Part shown: piece after piece, positions 35,883 through 43,676 of the stretch | How positions within the stretch are numbered: the first letter of the stretch is position 1 | Layout: each line of letters begins with the position of its first letter | Origin: Lachnospiraceae bacterium | GTDB taxonomy: Bacteria; Bacillota; Clostridia; Lachnospirales; Lachnospiraceae | Length of the DNA: 62,851 nt | Direction of reading: 5' to 3' | Assembly (NCBI GenBank): GCA_021205755.1 | Contig: JAJPWX010000121.1 | Location: 1 to 62,851, forward strand | The notes under the pieces: model-generated | What the model saw: the letters and a program-made list of their open reading frames with translations, nothing else | What the model was told of the DNA's origin: nothing | Databases searched by the model: none | Program-made: the position numbers and the translations under genes

Positions 35883-37646
35883 GTGGGAAAAGTAATTGGT
35901 ATTGATCTTGGGACAACTAACAGCTGTGTTTCAGTGGTGGAGAATGACCAGCCGGTCATTATACCGAATTTAACCGGCGGACGTACGACGCCGAGCGTGG
36001 TGGCGTTTGCAAAAAACGGAGAGCGGCTGGTCGGCGACGCGGCGCGTCGGCAGGCAGTGACGAATTCCTCAAGGACGATTACCTCCGTGAAAAGACATAT
36101 GGGATCAGACTGGGATATCCGCATTGACGGGAAGCAGTATAAGCCCCAGACGATCAGTGCAATGATCCTGATGCAATTGAAAAAGGACGCAGAAGATTTT
36201 CTGGGAGAGAGTGTGACGGAGGCTGTGATCACAGTGCCGGCGTACTTCAATGATATTCAGCGCCAGGCGACCAAAGATGCGGGGCGCATTGCGGGACTGG
36301 ATGTGAAGCGCATCATCAATGAGCCGACGAGCGCTGCGCTTTCTTACGGGCTTGACCACGGCGAGCCGCAGAAGGTTATGGTATATGATCTGGGCGGCGG
36401 TACGTTTGATGTTTCGATCATTGAAATCGGTGAGGGACTGATCGAAGTGCTGTCGACATCCGGAGACAATCATCTGGGCGGCGATGATTTTGACGCGCGC
36501 ATCTCTGACTGGCTGGTTGCGGAATTTAAATCCGAGCATCGAACCGATCTCTCGCATGACGTTGCGGCGATGCAGCGGATCAGAGAGGCGGCGGAGCAGG
36601 CGAAAAAGGAGCTTTCTACCTCCGAGAGCACGAACATTGTGCTGCCATATCTGACGCAGATCAGAGGAGAAGCGGTTCATCTGGAGCGGACACTGACGAG
36701 AAATAAATTCAATGAACTGACGGCAGACCTGGTTCGCCGGACGGAGGTGCCGGTGCAGACTGCACTTTCTGACGCGGGAATCACCGCGGCGCAGCTGGGC
36801 AGGGTGCTTCTGGTCGGCGGTTCGACGAGAATTCCGGCTGTGCAGCAGAAGGTATTCCAGCTGACCGGCAAGGAGCCGTCTAAGAATATCAATCCGGACG
36901 AGTGTGTGGCGCAGGGAGCCGCGATCCTGGGGAGTACGCTTCAGGGGAACTCTCTGATGGCGGCGGACACGGGCATGAACCTGCTGCTGATGGACGTCAC
37001 GCCGCTGAGCCTGTCGATTGAAACGGTAGGCGGAGTGGCGACGCGGCTGGTAGAGCGCAATACGACGGTGCCATACCGTTACTCGCGTGTATTTTCTACG
37101 GCAGCGGCCTACCAGCGCGACGTGGAGATCAATGTGCTGCAGGGCGAGCGCACGATGGCGCGCGACAACAAATCCATCGGAAAATTCCGTCTCAAAGGGA
37201 TTCGCCGCGCTCCGGCAGGCGTGCCGCAGATCGAGGTGACCTTTGACATTGACGCCAATGGAATCCTGAAGGTATCCGCAAAGGATCTGGATACGCAGAA
37301 AGAGCAGTCGATTACGATCACGGCGGATGACCGTATGTCTGAGTCAGAGATTCAGCAGGCGATCTTTGAGGCACAGGCGTATGCCGGAGCGGATGATCAG
37401 AGACGGGATGCGATCGAGATCACGAATGAAGCGCAAAGCCTTCTGGCCAAAGCACAGCAGGCGTACAAGGATCGGAAGAAAGAGCTGGACAAGAATGCCG
37501 CTAAACAGATCAAGAATGACTGCAACGCGCTGCAGAAAGCGCTGTCCAAATTCCGGCTGGACAAGATGACCGACCAGGATCTGGAGAATGTAAAGAGCGC
37601 GAAAGAAGCGCTGGAGCGGTCAAGCTCGCAATATCTTGGAATGTAA
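35883..37646 (+). CDS. Stand-alone Hsp70 chaperone (DnaK paralogue)
   Basis: About 587 residues. The ATPase domain has IGIDLGTTNSCVSVVEN, VYDLGGGTFDVSIIEIGEGLIEVLSTSGDNHLGGDDFD and VLLVGGSTRIPAVQQ. The substrate domain has DVTPLSLSIETVGG and VFSTAAAYQRDVEINVLQGER, then a helical lid. The C-terminal acidic disordered tail of housekeeping DnaK is absent. GTG at 35883 with GGAGG is the best start and gives the usual MGK(V)IGIDLGTTNS beginning. It lacks hrcA, grpE and dnaJ neighbours and lacks a CIRCE box, so it is probably a second, specialised Hsp70. Confidence 0.92.
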   Translation: MGKVIGIDLGTTNSCVSVVENDQPVIIPNLTGGRTTPSVVAFAKNGERLVGDAARRQAVTNSSRTITSVKRHMGSDWDIRIDGKQYKPQTISAMILMQLKKDAEDFLGESVTEAVITVPAYFNDIQRQATKDAGRIAGLDVKRIINEPTSAALSYGLDHGEPQKVMVYDLGGGTFDVSIIEIGEGLIEVLSTSGDNHLGGDDFDARISDWLVAEFKSEHRTDLSHDVAAMQRIREAAEQAKKELSTSESTNIVLPYLTQIRGEAVHLERTLTRNKFNELTADLVRRTEVPVQTALSDAGITAAQLGRVLLVGGSTRIPAVQQKVFQLTGKEPSKNINPDECVAQGAAILGSTLQGNSLMAADTGMNLLLMDVTPLSLSIETVGGVATRLVERNTTVPYRYSRVFSTAAAYQRDVEINVLQGERTMARDNKSIGKFRLKGIRRAPAGVPQIEVTFDIDANGILKVSAKDLDTQKEQSITITADDRMSESEIQQAIFEAQAYAGADDQRRDAIEITNEAQSLLAKAQQAYKDRKKELDKNAAKQIKNDCNALQKALSKFRLDKMTDQDLENVKSAKEALERSSSQYLGM

Positions 37647-37665
37647 ATAATGAATATTTATCGAG

Positions 37666-37689
37666 TAGGAGGCGGGCTTTTGCCTCCTA
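37666..37689 (+). terminator. Hairpin after the dnaK-like gene
   Basis: TAGGAGGC (37666-37673) and GCCTCCTA (37682-37689), perfect 8-bp stem; weak T-run. Confidence 0.55.
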
Positions 37690-37748
37690 TTCGCTCGCGT
37701 GGGCTGCGTCCGGCGATAGCCGGAAACCCCATTTCGAAGCCCTGCACA

Positions 37749-37778
37749 TAAAAAGAGCAGAGGAAAATCCCCTGCTCT
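37749..37778 (-). terminator. Terminator of pta
   Basis: AGAGCAG (37754-37760) pairs with CTGCTCT (37772-37778). Read on the minus strand it is followed by five T residues, as expected for a pta terminator. Confidence 0.8.
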
Positions 37779-37802
37779 GTGTCTTTTGGCCTATGTAAGA
37801 TA

Positions 37803-38783
37803 TTACGCCATCACAGCGGTGATCAGCGCCATCTTGTATACCTCGTCGGCGTTGCAGCCGCGGGAGAGGTCGTTGATCGGTGCGTTCAGTCCCTGAAGGA
37901 TCGGGCCGAATGCGTCGAAGCCGCCAAGTCTCTGCGCGATCTTGTATCCGATGTTGCCGGACTGGATCTCCGGGAAGATAAAGGTATTCGCCTGGCCTGC
38001 GACCGGGGAGCCCGGGAACTTCAGCTGGCCGACTTCCGGAGAAACCGCAGCGTCAAACTGCATTTCACCGTCTACTTTCATATCCGGATAAGCAGCTTTC
38101 AGCTTCGCAGTGGCATTTGCTACCTTTGTGACGTCATCGCCCTTTCCGGAGCCCTTTGTGGAGAAGCTCAGCATCGCTACCTTCGGGTCGATGCCAAAAT
38201 AGGAAGCAGTCTTTGCTGTCTCAACAGCGGTCTCTACCAGAGCATCCTCATCCGGAGCAATCTGGATCGCGCAGTCGCCCATCGCGATGCGCTCCTCCAC
38301 GCCGTCCTTCTCACGGATCAGGATAAAGCTGGAGCTGACGCTCTTATTGCCAGGCTTTGTCTTAATCAGCTGCAGAGCCGGACGAACCGTATCCGCTGTC
38401 GAATAGGTAGCGCCGCCGAGCAGGGAATCTGCTACGCCCATCTTTACAAGCATGGTGCCGAAATAATTGCCTTTCTTCAGGCTCTCACGGCACTGCTCCT
38501 CGGTCATCTTGCCCTTGCGCAGCTCTACCATCTTTGCAACCATCTCTTCCATACCTTCATAGGTCAGAGGATCGAGAATCTGGACGCCGTCGATGCAGAA
38601 GCCGCCTTTTGCCGCTGCAGCTTTCACTTCATCTACATTGCCTACCAGTACCGGCTGCAGAAAATCACCGCCCTTTACAAGACGATCAGTAGCGGAGAGG
38701 ATACGCGCGTCTGTACCTTCCGTGAATACGATTTTTTTCGGATTCTTTTTCAATGTCTCAACTAAAGTTTCAAACAAATCCAT
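37803..38783 (-). CDS. pta: Phosphate acetyltransferase
   Basis: 326 residues, the standard short Pta. It exchanges acetyl-CoA and acetyl phosphate in acetate fermentation. Marks include KKIVFTEGTDARILSATDRL, GGATYSTADTVRPALQLIKTKPG, GDCAIQIAPDEDALVETAVETAKT, VAMLSFSTKGSG and DGEMQFDAAVSPEVGQLKFPGSPVAGQANTFIFPEIQSGNIGYKIAQRLGG. ATG 38783 has GGAGGG upstream; the open frame begins at 38867. Acetate kinase, its usual partner, is not next to it. Confidence 0.96.
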   Translation of the reverse strand: MDLFETLVETLKKNPKKIVFTEGTDARILSATDRLVKGGDFLQPVLVGNVDEVKAAAAKGGFCIDGVQILDPLTYEGMEEMVAKMVELRKGKMTEEQCRESLKKGNYFGTMLVKMGVADSLLGGATYSTADTVRPALQLIKTKPGNKSVSSSFILIREKDGVEERIAMGDCAIQIAPDEDALVETAVETAKTASYFGIDPKVAMLSFSTKGSGKGDDVTKVANATAKLKAAYPDMKVDGEMQFDAAVSPEVGQLKFPGSPVAGQANTFIFPEIQSGNIGYKIAQRLGGFDAFGPILQGLNAPINDLSRGCNADEVYKMALITAVMA

Positions 38784-38973
38784 AGGTCTGTCCCTCCAAA
38801 GAATTATTTTGCGGCGGCTGCCGGGATGGCATGCGGGAAACGGTTTGCTCGCGAATTCATTCCGCAAGAGATTTCCCGGCCGCGCTTTCTATACAATTTA
38901 CCACTAACTTTTTCACAATGCAAGCGGAAGCGGGAAATTTGCCGAAAAAATAGGTAACCGGGCAGCTTCACTT

Positions 38974-39027
38974 CACGAATGGTCACCCTGAACGCACGAA
39001 TGGTCGATTTGAATGCACGAATTGTTA
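38974..39027. promoter_or_regulatory. Three 21-bp-spaced LytTR-type binding repeats before the response regulator
   Basis: CACGAATGGTCA at 38974, CACGAATGGTCG at 38995 and CACGAATTGTTA at 39016: an exact 21-base period. Read in reverse, ACCATTCGTG fits the LytTR consensus [TA][AC][CA]GTTN[AG][TC]G at 9 of 10 positions. A TATAAT box begins 35 bases after the start of the last repeat, with no -35, as expected of an activated promoter. Confidence 0.75.
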
Positions 39028-39050
39028 TACCAACCAGATGAAATCTCTGG

Positions 39051-39056
39051 TATAAT
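39051..39056 (+). promoter_or_regulatory. -10 box of the two-component operon
   Basis: Perfect TATAAT. The position for a -35 (39028-39033) does not resemble TTGACA and abuts the third repeat. Confidence 0.65.
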
Positions 39057-39193
39057 ACAAAGGGATTTTCTGAGTTTTTGTGCATAAAATCGAAAAAATA
39101 AGTGACAATTCGAAATAATTTGGCGCAGAACGCCTATTATTTCTTTGAATTGCCGCCGAACGTTGTAGGAAACGTTCTGAAGGAGAAATTGGC

Positions 39194-39907
39194 ATGCGGA
39201 TTGCGGTTTGTGACGACAATGTAAGAGAGCAGGAGCAGATGCTCCGAATGCTGCGGGAATACGATCCCACCCAGCAGCCGGAATGCTTTGAAAGCGGGAA
39301 AGATCTGCTGGCGGCGGCAGCGAAAGAGCCGCCCTTTGACATTGTATTTCTGGATATATATATGCCCGGCGAAAATGGCGTGGAGACTGCAGATAGCCTG
39401 CGGACACTTTCTGCCGCTACGGGAATTGTGTTTGTTACTACCAGTGTGGATCATGCGGTGGACGCTTTTTCCCTCAATGCGCTCCATTATCTGGTGAAGC
39501 CTGTGACAATCGAAGGCATCACGGAAGCTTTTCGCCGTCTGTCGGAGACTCGCAGGAAAAAGCGGCCGGTGATTGCCCTGTCTTCAAGCAACGGCAGTCA
39601 CACGATCTTCCTCGACGAGGTCAGCTACATTCAGAGTGTGGGGCACGCGAAGGAGCTTCATTTGACGGATGACCGGGTGATTCGGGTATGGATGCCCATG
39701 GAAGAGCTGGAGCCGAAACTGGGCGAAAACTTCCTGAAGCTGAACCGGAGCTTCCTTGTGAACATGGAGCAGATCGAGCAGATGCTGATGGACTCCTGTA
39801 TCCTGCGCAATGGAACACGCCTGGATTTCGCCCGCAGGGAACGCACGGCGATTCGGGCAGCTTATGACAGATATCTATTTGCTCGCCTGGGCAACAGGGG
39901 GGGGTGA
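39194..39907 (+). CDS. LytTR-family response regulator
   Basis: 237 residues. The receiver domain has the acidic pair in AVCDDN, the phospho-acceptor Asp in DIVFLDIYMPGENGVE, Thr/Ser in VFVTTS and Lys in YLVKPV. The C-terminal LytTR DNA-binding domain has the IFLDEVSYIQSVGHAKELHLTDDRVIRVWMPMEELEPKL and FLKLNRSFLVNMEQIEQM pattern. Such regulators (AgrA, ComE, VirR) bind pairs of ~10-base repeats spaced two helical turns apart, which are present upstream. It ends in a run of eight G residues and is followed after 6 bases by the kinase gene. An inverted repeat GAACGTT/AACGTTC precedes its ribosome site. Confidence 0.95.
   Translation: MRIAVCDDNVREQEQMLRMLREYDPTQQPECFESGKDLLAAAAKEPPFDIVFLDIYMPGENGVETADSLRTLSAATGIVFVTTSVDHAVDAFSLNALHYLVKPVTIEGITEAFRRLSETRRKKRPVIALSSSNGSHTIFLDEVSYIQSVGHAKELHLTDDRVIRVWMPMEELEPKLGENFLKLNRSFLVNMEQIEQMLMDSCILRNGTRLDFARRERTAIRAAYDRYLFARLGNRGG
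39897..39904 (+). repeat. G8 homopolymer at the end of the response regulator
   Basis: Eight G residues encode the last codons of the regulator (Arg-Gly-Gly-stop) and double as the ribosome site of the kinase. Slippage here would alter the regulator's C-terminus and the ribosome-site spacing of the kinase. Confidence 0.7.
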
Positions 39908-39913
39908 TGTGAA

Positions 39914-41305
39914 ATGGAAATTTTTACCGTGAGCTTTTATCTGAGACATTGTTTCGGATTTTTCCTGCAATTCGGGGGTGGGATTCTTCTTTGTCTGGCT
40001 CCTTTTGCGGAGGAGGCCTTTCGCATTTCCCGCAGGCGTGCCATAGTCGGCTGCAGCGCCTTAGTAATGGCTGCCTCCGCCTTATTTCCGATTGCCATGT
40101 GGATAGAAAAAATCAGCCAGACATCCTTCCAGGCACTCATTGCAAATGGATATATGATGGCTGCGCTTGTTATCTTTATTGTGTTTTATTTTTGGGTTCT
40201 GCAGGTGGAGACAGTCAAAAAGCTGATTGTGCTGGTGCTGGCATTGTTTTATGCAGTGACGCAATATCTTCTTGTCAATATGGGGCTCTCGCTGCACCCC
40301 GGAGAAGAAATTCCGGAGATCTACGCCCCTCTGACAACTGCACTTTTTGCCGGTACAACTGCACTTATGCTTCCCGCTTCAATCATGCTCATGAAGCGGG
40401 CCGTATGGAAATATCTGATAGAAATGGAAATTGAAAGCATCCGCAGAGAGTTTTATGTGCTGCTTGTGATCACATTTCTCTACTTTGCCATCATGATTTT
40501 CTATGCTTCTGCTCCGTATGATCTGCTCGTAAAGTTCTGGTGGTGCATTGTGCCGCCCATGCTTTTATCCGTGTTAGTGCTCACTATTTTCTATTGGAAC
40601 GTATTCCAGGAATCTGTGCGCCGAAAGAGCGAAAGTGATGAACACAAAGCGCTGGAAATTCAGAAATTACAGTATGAAAATATCATGCGGGAGATGGAAC
40701 AGACCCGAATGCTGCGTCACGATATGCGCCACTCACTGAACCATCTGTCGGAGCTGCTTGCCGAGGGCGATGAGGATTCCATGAAATCGTATCTTTCTGA
40801 GCTGTCCGTGCAGACCAGCCACAGAGATACAGTCAATTACTGCAAAAATACCACCGTCAACGGACTGCTGCAATATTACACAGGAATGGCGGCGGACTGG
40901 AACATCCAATGCAAGGTGCGGGCGGAGTGCGGCGACGTCGGCATTTCTCCGGTTGACCTGACCGTCCTTTTGGGAAATGTGATGGAAAATGCCATCCATG
41001 CCTGCGAAAAGATAGAGGAAAACCGCTGGATAACGGTAGAAATCGGTGTAATCAATGGCTCCATGCTGATACAGGCCGCAAATCCCTGTAAGAGCGTGCA
41101 TCCCTCCGGCAAATATCGTCTGGACGGAAGCTTCCTTCCGGCAAGCGCGTATGTGAGCGACCGGATCGGCGGCGGCTACGGATTGTACAGCCTGGAACGA
41201 ACGGCGCTGAAATATGGCGGGAACGCGACCTTTCAGTACGACGAACAGAGCAAAATCTTTACCACGCGTGTCCGTCTGAACCTGTACCCGGCGAAGGCAG
41301 TCTGA
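39914..41305 (+). CDS. AgrC/ComD-type membrane histidine kinase
   Basis: 463 residues. The N-terminal 235 residues hold about six membrane helices. The H-box region is MRHDMRHSLNHLSELLAEG (phospho-His in RHD). The ATPase domain is of the GHKL/HATPase_c_5 kind: N-box LLGNVMENAIHACEKI, then GGGYGLYSLERTALKYGG. This topology is that of peptide-pheromone or cell-wall-stress kinases paired with LytTR regulators. No agrB/agrD pair is visible nearby, so the signal is unknown. Translation probably depends on the G-rich stretch ending the previous gene. Confidence 0.92.
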   Translation: MEIFTVSFYLRHCFGFFLQFGGGILLCLAPFAEEAFRISRRRAIVGCSALVMAASALFPIAMWIEKISQTSFQALIANGYMMAALVIFIVFYFWVLQVETVKKLIVLVLALFYAVTQYLLVNMGLSLHPGEEIPEIYAPLTTALFAGTTALMLPASIMLMKRAVWKYLIEMEIESIRREFYVLLVITFLYFAIMIFYASAPYDLLVKFWWCIVPPMLLSVLVLTIFYWNVFQESVRRKSESDEHKALEIQKLQYENIMREMEQTRMLRHDMRHSLNHLSELLAEGDEDSMKSYLSELSVQTSHRDTVNYCKNTTVNGLLQYYTGMAADWNIQCKVRAECGDVGISPVDLTVLLGNVMENAIHACEKIEENRWITVEIGVINGSMLIQAANPCKSVHPSGKYRLDGSFLPASAYVSDRIGGGYGLYSLERTALKYGGNATFQYDEQSKIFTTRVRLNLYPAKAV

Positions 41306-41395
41306 AATTGCCGCACGGTTTCGTGAAATAGCAGGCAGTTCGGTATTGTCGCGCAGCTTTACGAAGGATTGACCGTTTGAAATTGCTGCCGATTC

Positions 41396-41405
41396 CACGA
41401 ATGGT
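41396..41405. promoter_or_regulatory. Lone LytTR-type half site
   Basis: CACGAATGGT, identical to the repeat core at 38974 and 43643, but without a partner 21 bases away on either side. It lies after the kinase gene and before the nuclease fragment. Confidence 0.35.
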
Positions 41406-41435
41406 TTAAACCGCCTGGCGATGTAGTCCGACCGG

Positions 41436-41864
41436 ATGGTGCATGCCACGCTGAAAGGCGATACGAAGACGATGGAGGAAATCTTGCAGTTTGCACACGA
41501 TACAGAAACGCCTCTTTTGGACTACAACGATGAGACCGAGTTGACTGCGATCGTGAATCTTGTTTATCTTGCGGCACGTGACAGTTATTACGTGGAAAGA
41601 GAGAACAAGGCGGGAGAAGGCTATACTGATTTTATCTTTTATCCGGAGCGGGCAGGCGATGATGGAATTATTCTCGAACTGAAAGTGGACGACACGCCGG
41701 AGACGGCGATTGCTCAGATCAAGGACAGAAAATATATGCTGAAGTTTCAGGGAAAGATGGCGGAAAGAAAGCGCCATGCCGGACGGGTACTGTTGGTCGG
41801 AATCAGCTACGATCGAAAGAAAAAAGACCACCATTGCAGGGTTGAGATAGTGGATAATATATAG
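41436..41864 (+). pseudogene. C-terminal PD-(D/E)XK fragment of an AAA-ATPase-like protein
   Basis: 142 residues matching only the last quarter of the 533-residue family member at 56554-58155. The nuclease core is intact: EGYTDFIFYPERAGDDGIILELKVD, AIAQIKDRKY and VLLVGISYDRKKKDHHC. The N-terminal AAA domain is missing and upstream sequence holds no ribosome site, so this is probably a truncated relic. Retained activity as a small nuclease cannot be excluded. Confidence 0.75.
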
Positions 41865-42178
41865 ATAGGGCAGAGCATTTCTCGAATAAGAAAATAGATA
41901 TCTAAACGCAGCGGCGTATCTGATATCTGCAATTAAGACAAAAGTAGTCGGGAGTAGTGATACTTCCGGGTCACACCCTGGCCAGATTTACGTTATTTCA
42001 ATCTCTACGAGTGTGACCTATAACGGCATCTGGCCAATTAAAATCGCTTCGTGATGGTTTATCCTGCCCGATTTTGGGGCAGGATGCCACCTGTCGAGGG
42101 GCCAGATGCCATGTAATCTCTACGTTCTCGCCCTTGACCACGCAGCAAGTGCGAAGTACTGTCCTGAACAATTACAAA
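41865..42178. other. 314-base gap with folded palindromic sequence
   Basis: GGTCACAC (41969-41976)/GTGTGACC (42011-42018); ATCCTGCC (42061-42068)/GGCAGGAT (42078-42085); and GGCATCTGGCC (42025-42035), which can pair either back with 41980-41988 or forward perfectly with GGCCAGATGCC (42100-42110). No ORF seen. A diverged copy of the dispersed repeat may lie at 42157-42176. Confidence 0.55.
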
Positions 42179-42433
42179 TCAGACAACAATAGCGGTCTCT
42201 GCCAGAAACTTTTTGGCTTTTTCGTATTCGTCTACGGTAGAATCCAGAACTTTACATGCGTGCTCCCTTGAGTAACCTTCATTTTTTATAAGAGAATCAA
42301 CACATATTATAAGCTTTTCGGCCATTCCTTTGTCAATACCTTTCTCAATACCTTTCTCAATACCTTTCTCAATACCTTTCTCAATACCTTTCTCGGTTGC
42401 CTTGTCCAATGCTTTCGTTAACCAGTCTTCCAT
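42179..42433 (-). CDS. Possible separately translated C-terminal product of the Rpn gene
   Basis: 84 residues in the same frame as the nuclease, beginning at ATG 42433 (MEDWLTKALDK) with AAGGAAGGAGG ending nine bases upstream. It contains only the EKGI repeats and the helical tail, without the nuclease domain. The layout matches the intragenic RpnS antitoxin described for Escherichia coli rpn genes. Expression is inferred from the ribosome site alone. Confidence 0.5.
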   Translation of the reverse strand: MEDWLTKALDKATEKGIEKGIEKGIEKGIEKGIDKGMAEKLIICVDSLIKNEGYSREHACKVLDSTVDEYEKAKKFLAETAIVV

Positions 42434-43114
42434 TTTCGTGATCCTCCTTCCTTCAGGTTCATTTTGCGTGATTTGAAATCTCTGGTCTCCTGACACGGCC
42501 GCCAGGAGATTCAGTACATCCTCTACGTGTTTCATCTCTTGCACAGAGGGAGTATATTTGTGATTTTTCCTCATCTGTACAAAATAATCTGCGACGATTC
42601 GAAAGTCGCTTTTAAACTTTGCGACTGTCTCCTCATCAAGCCATGCGATTTCGAATATATTTGCCCGATAATCATGAACATAACGTCCCAGTTCCTCGTC
42701 CGGTGCGCCGACCACACTGTAAAGACTGCGGGACTTCTGTCCCCAGCGGCGGTCTGCCCCGAAGTACAGGACGAGGGTCACGACAGGGTATCTGACGTCT
42801 CCCTGCGTCAGCTCGTCACGATACGCTGCACCGTCATAGCCAATCACGCGCAGGGCGATGTCCGGATCCCGTGACGTCTGGTTTTCCAGACCGAGCAGGC
42901 CGATGCGCACCTGGCCTTTCGTCCAGTATTTAGCGACATCCCGCTCCTGTCCGTGAATGGCATCTGCTGCCTTATACTGGCTTAGCGTACCGGACATTTC
43001 GAGATCATCCGCATTCACGGTGTCTTTGCCATTGTAAATAAGGACATTCACGATGTCGGCAAAGACGTCCGGATAATCTTCCAGAAGTTTTTCTGTGATG
43101 TCTTTTTCTGCCAT
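42179..43114 (-). CDS. Rpn-family PD-(D/E)XK nuclease with EKGI repeats
   Basis: 311 residues from ATG 43114 (AGGAGG upstream; open frame to 43243). The N-terminal part (YPDVFADIVNVLIYNGKDTV, then VRIGLLGLENQTSRDPDIALRVIGYDGAAYRDEL and YPVVTLVLYFG) matches the Rpn/PDDEXK_2 transposase-like nuclease family. The C-terminal part has a tandem EKGI x4 stretch (12-base repeat) and a helical tail (LIICVDSLIKNEGYSREHACKVLDST). Rpn proteins are linked to recombination and phage defence. A strong internal ribosome site and start lie at 42433 (see findings). Confidence 0.85.
   Translation of the reverse strand: MAEKDITEKLLEDYPDVFADIVNVLIYNGKDTVNADDLEMSGTLSQYKAADAIHGQERDVAKYWTKGQVRIGLLGLENQTSRDPDIALRVIGYDGAAYRDELTQGDVRYPVVTLVLYFGADRRWGQKSRSLYSVVGAPDEELGRYVHDYRANIFEIAWLDEETVAKFKSDFRIVADYFVQMRKNHKYTPSVQEMKHVEDVLNLLAAVSGDQRFQITQNEPEGRRITKMEDWLTKALDKATEKGIEKGIEKGIEKGIEKGIDKGMAEKLIICVDSLIKNEGYSREHACKVLDSTVDEYEKAKKFLAETAIVV
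42328..42394 (-). repeat. 12-base tandem repeat in the Rpn gene
   Basis: About five near-identical 12-base units (plus-strand unit AATACCTTTCTC) encode the EKGI tetrapeptides. Gain or loss of units keeps the frame. Confidence 0.85.
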
Positions 43115-43233
43115 ATGTTTTCCTCCTGATTTTATCATGTAATGCAAAAAATGAAAAGTCCCCGATCGAGTATGTACGTCATCGTCATATCTGCTGGGCG
43201 AGCATCTGATGGCTCGTTTTAGATAGTGAAAAT

Positions 43234-43262
43234 ACAATACCACAAAAAGATAGAAGAGTCAA
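43234..43262 (-). promoter_or_regulatory. Promoter of the Rpn gene
   Basis: On the minus strand TTGACT (43262-43257), a 17-base spacer and TATTGT (43239-43234). Confidence 0.6.
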
Positions 43263-43375
43263 GCACAAAAATAACAAATCGAAAAAAATAAAATAAAAAG
43301 GTGTATAATATATATGGATGCAAAATGGAGATTCTTCACCGTAAACTTTGCGAGATAGAGAATGGAAGAGACTGT

Positions 43376-43406
43376 GAACCGGTTTAAATAACATTTGAAC
43401 CGGTTC
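43376..43406. promoter_or_regulatory. Paired GAACCGGTT palindromes (candidate operator)
   Basis: GAACCGGTTT at 43376-43385 and the perfect palindrome GAACCGGTTC at 43397-43406 are exactly 21 bases apart. A third copy (43612-43620) lies in the spacer after a TTGACA (43603-43608). The central CG and the dyad are typical of LacI-type operators (inference). No LacI-family gene is in the window. Confidence 0.5.
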
Positions 43407-43447
43407 AGAGCATATGGTCTGTCACGCTTAAGGGGGGATGCCTGTCC

Positions 43448-43540
43448 ATGGCTGTCGAACCTAAGTCCATGCTGTCTAAAAAGCTCCGGAACTGTCTGTT
43501 CCGAAGCTATTCAGTCTGTTCGATTTCTACCCCTGTCTAA
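43448..43540 (+). CDS. Possible 30-residue peptide upstream of the pilus operon
   Basis: ATG 43448 follows AGGGGGGAT (43430-43438). The peptide is MAVEPKSM..., basic in the middle (SKKLRN), with two cysteines seven residues apart, and a TAA stop. It might be a leader peptide or chance. There is no export signal, so a pheromone role is weak. Confidence 0.25.
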   Translation: MAVEPKSMLSKKLRNCLFRSYSVCSISTPV

Positions 43541-43621
43541 TGAATTTCTATAAATGGTTTACAACTGTTGGAGAAAGCTCTATTTCTGTCATAAAAAAGT
43601 CCTTGACATTTGAACCGGTTT

Positions 43622-43676
43622 AACGAATGATACAAGAGATTTCACGAATGGTAGGATTTGACTTCACGAATGGTCA
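43622..43676. promoter_or_regulatory. LytTR-type binding repeats before the pilus operon
   Basis: AACGAATGATAC at 43622, CACGAATGGTAG at 43643 and CACGAATGGTCA at 43665 (periods 21 and 22). The last copy is identical over 12 bases to the first copy upstream of the response regulator. A TAAAAT -10 at 43699-43704 lies 34 bases after the start of the last repeat, nearly the same spacing as at the regulator's own promoter (35). Confidence 0.75.

Noticed and set aside
39194-41305. Agr-type quorum system
   Set aside because: The kinase and regulator fit, but no agrB-like protease or agrD-like peptide gene was found on either strand nearby.
42328-42394. Possible CRISPR array
   Set aside because: The repeats are 12-base direct tandem units without spacers and encode EKGI in frame.
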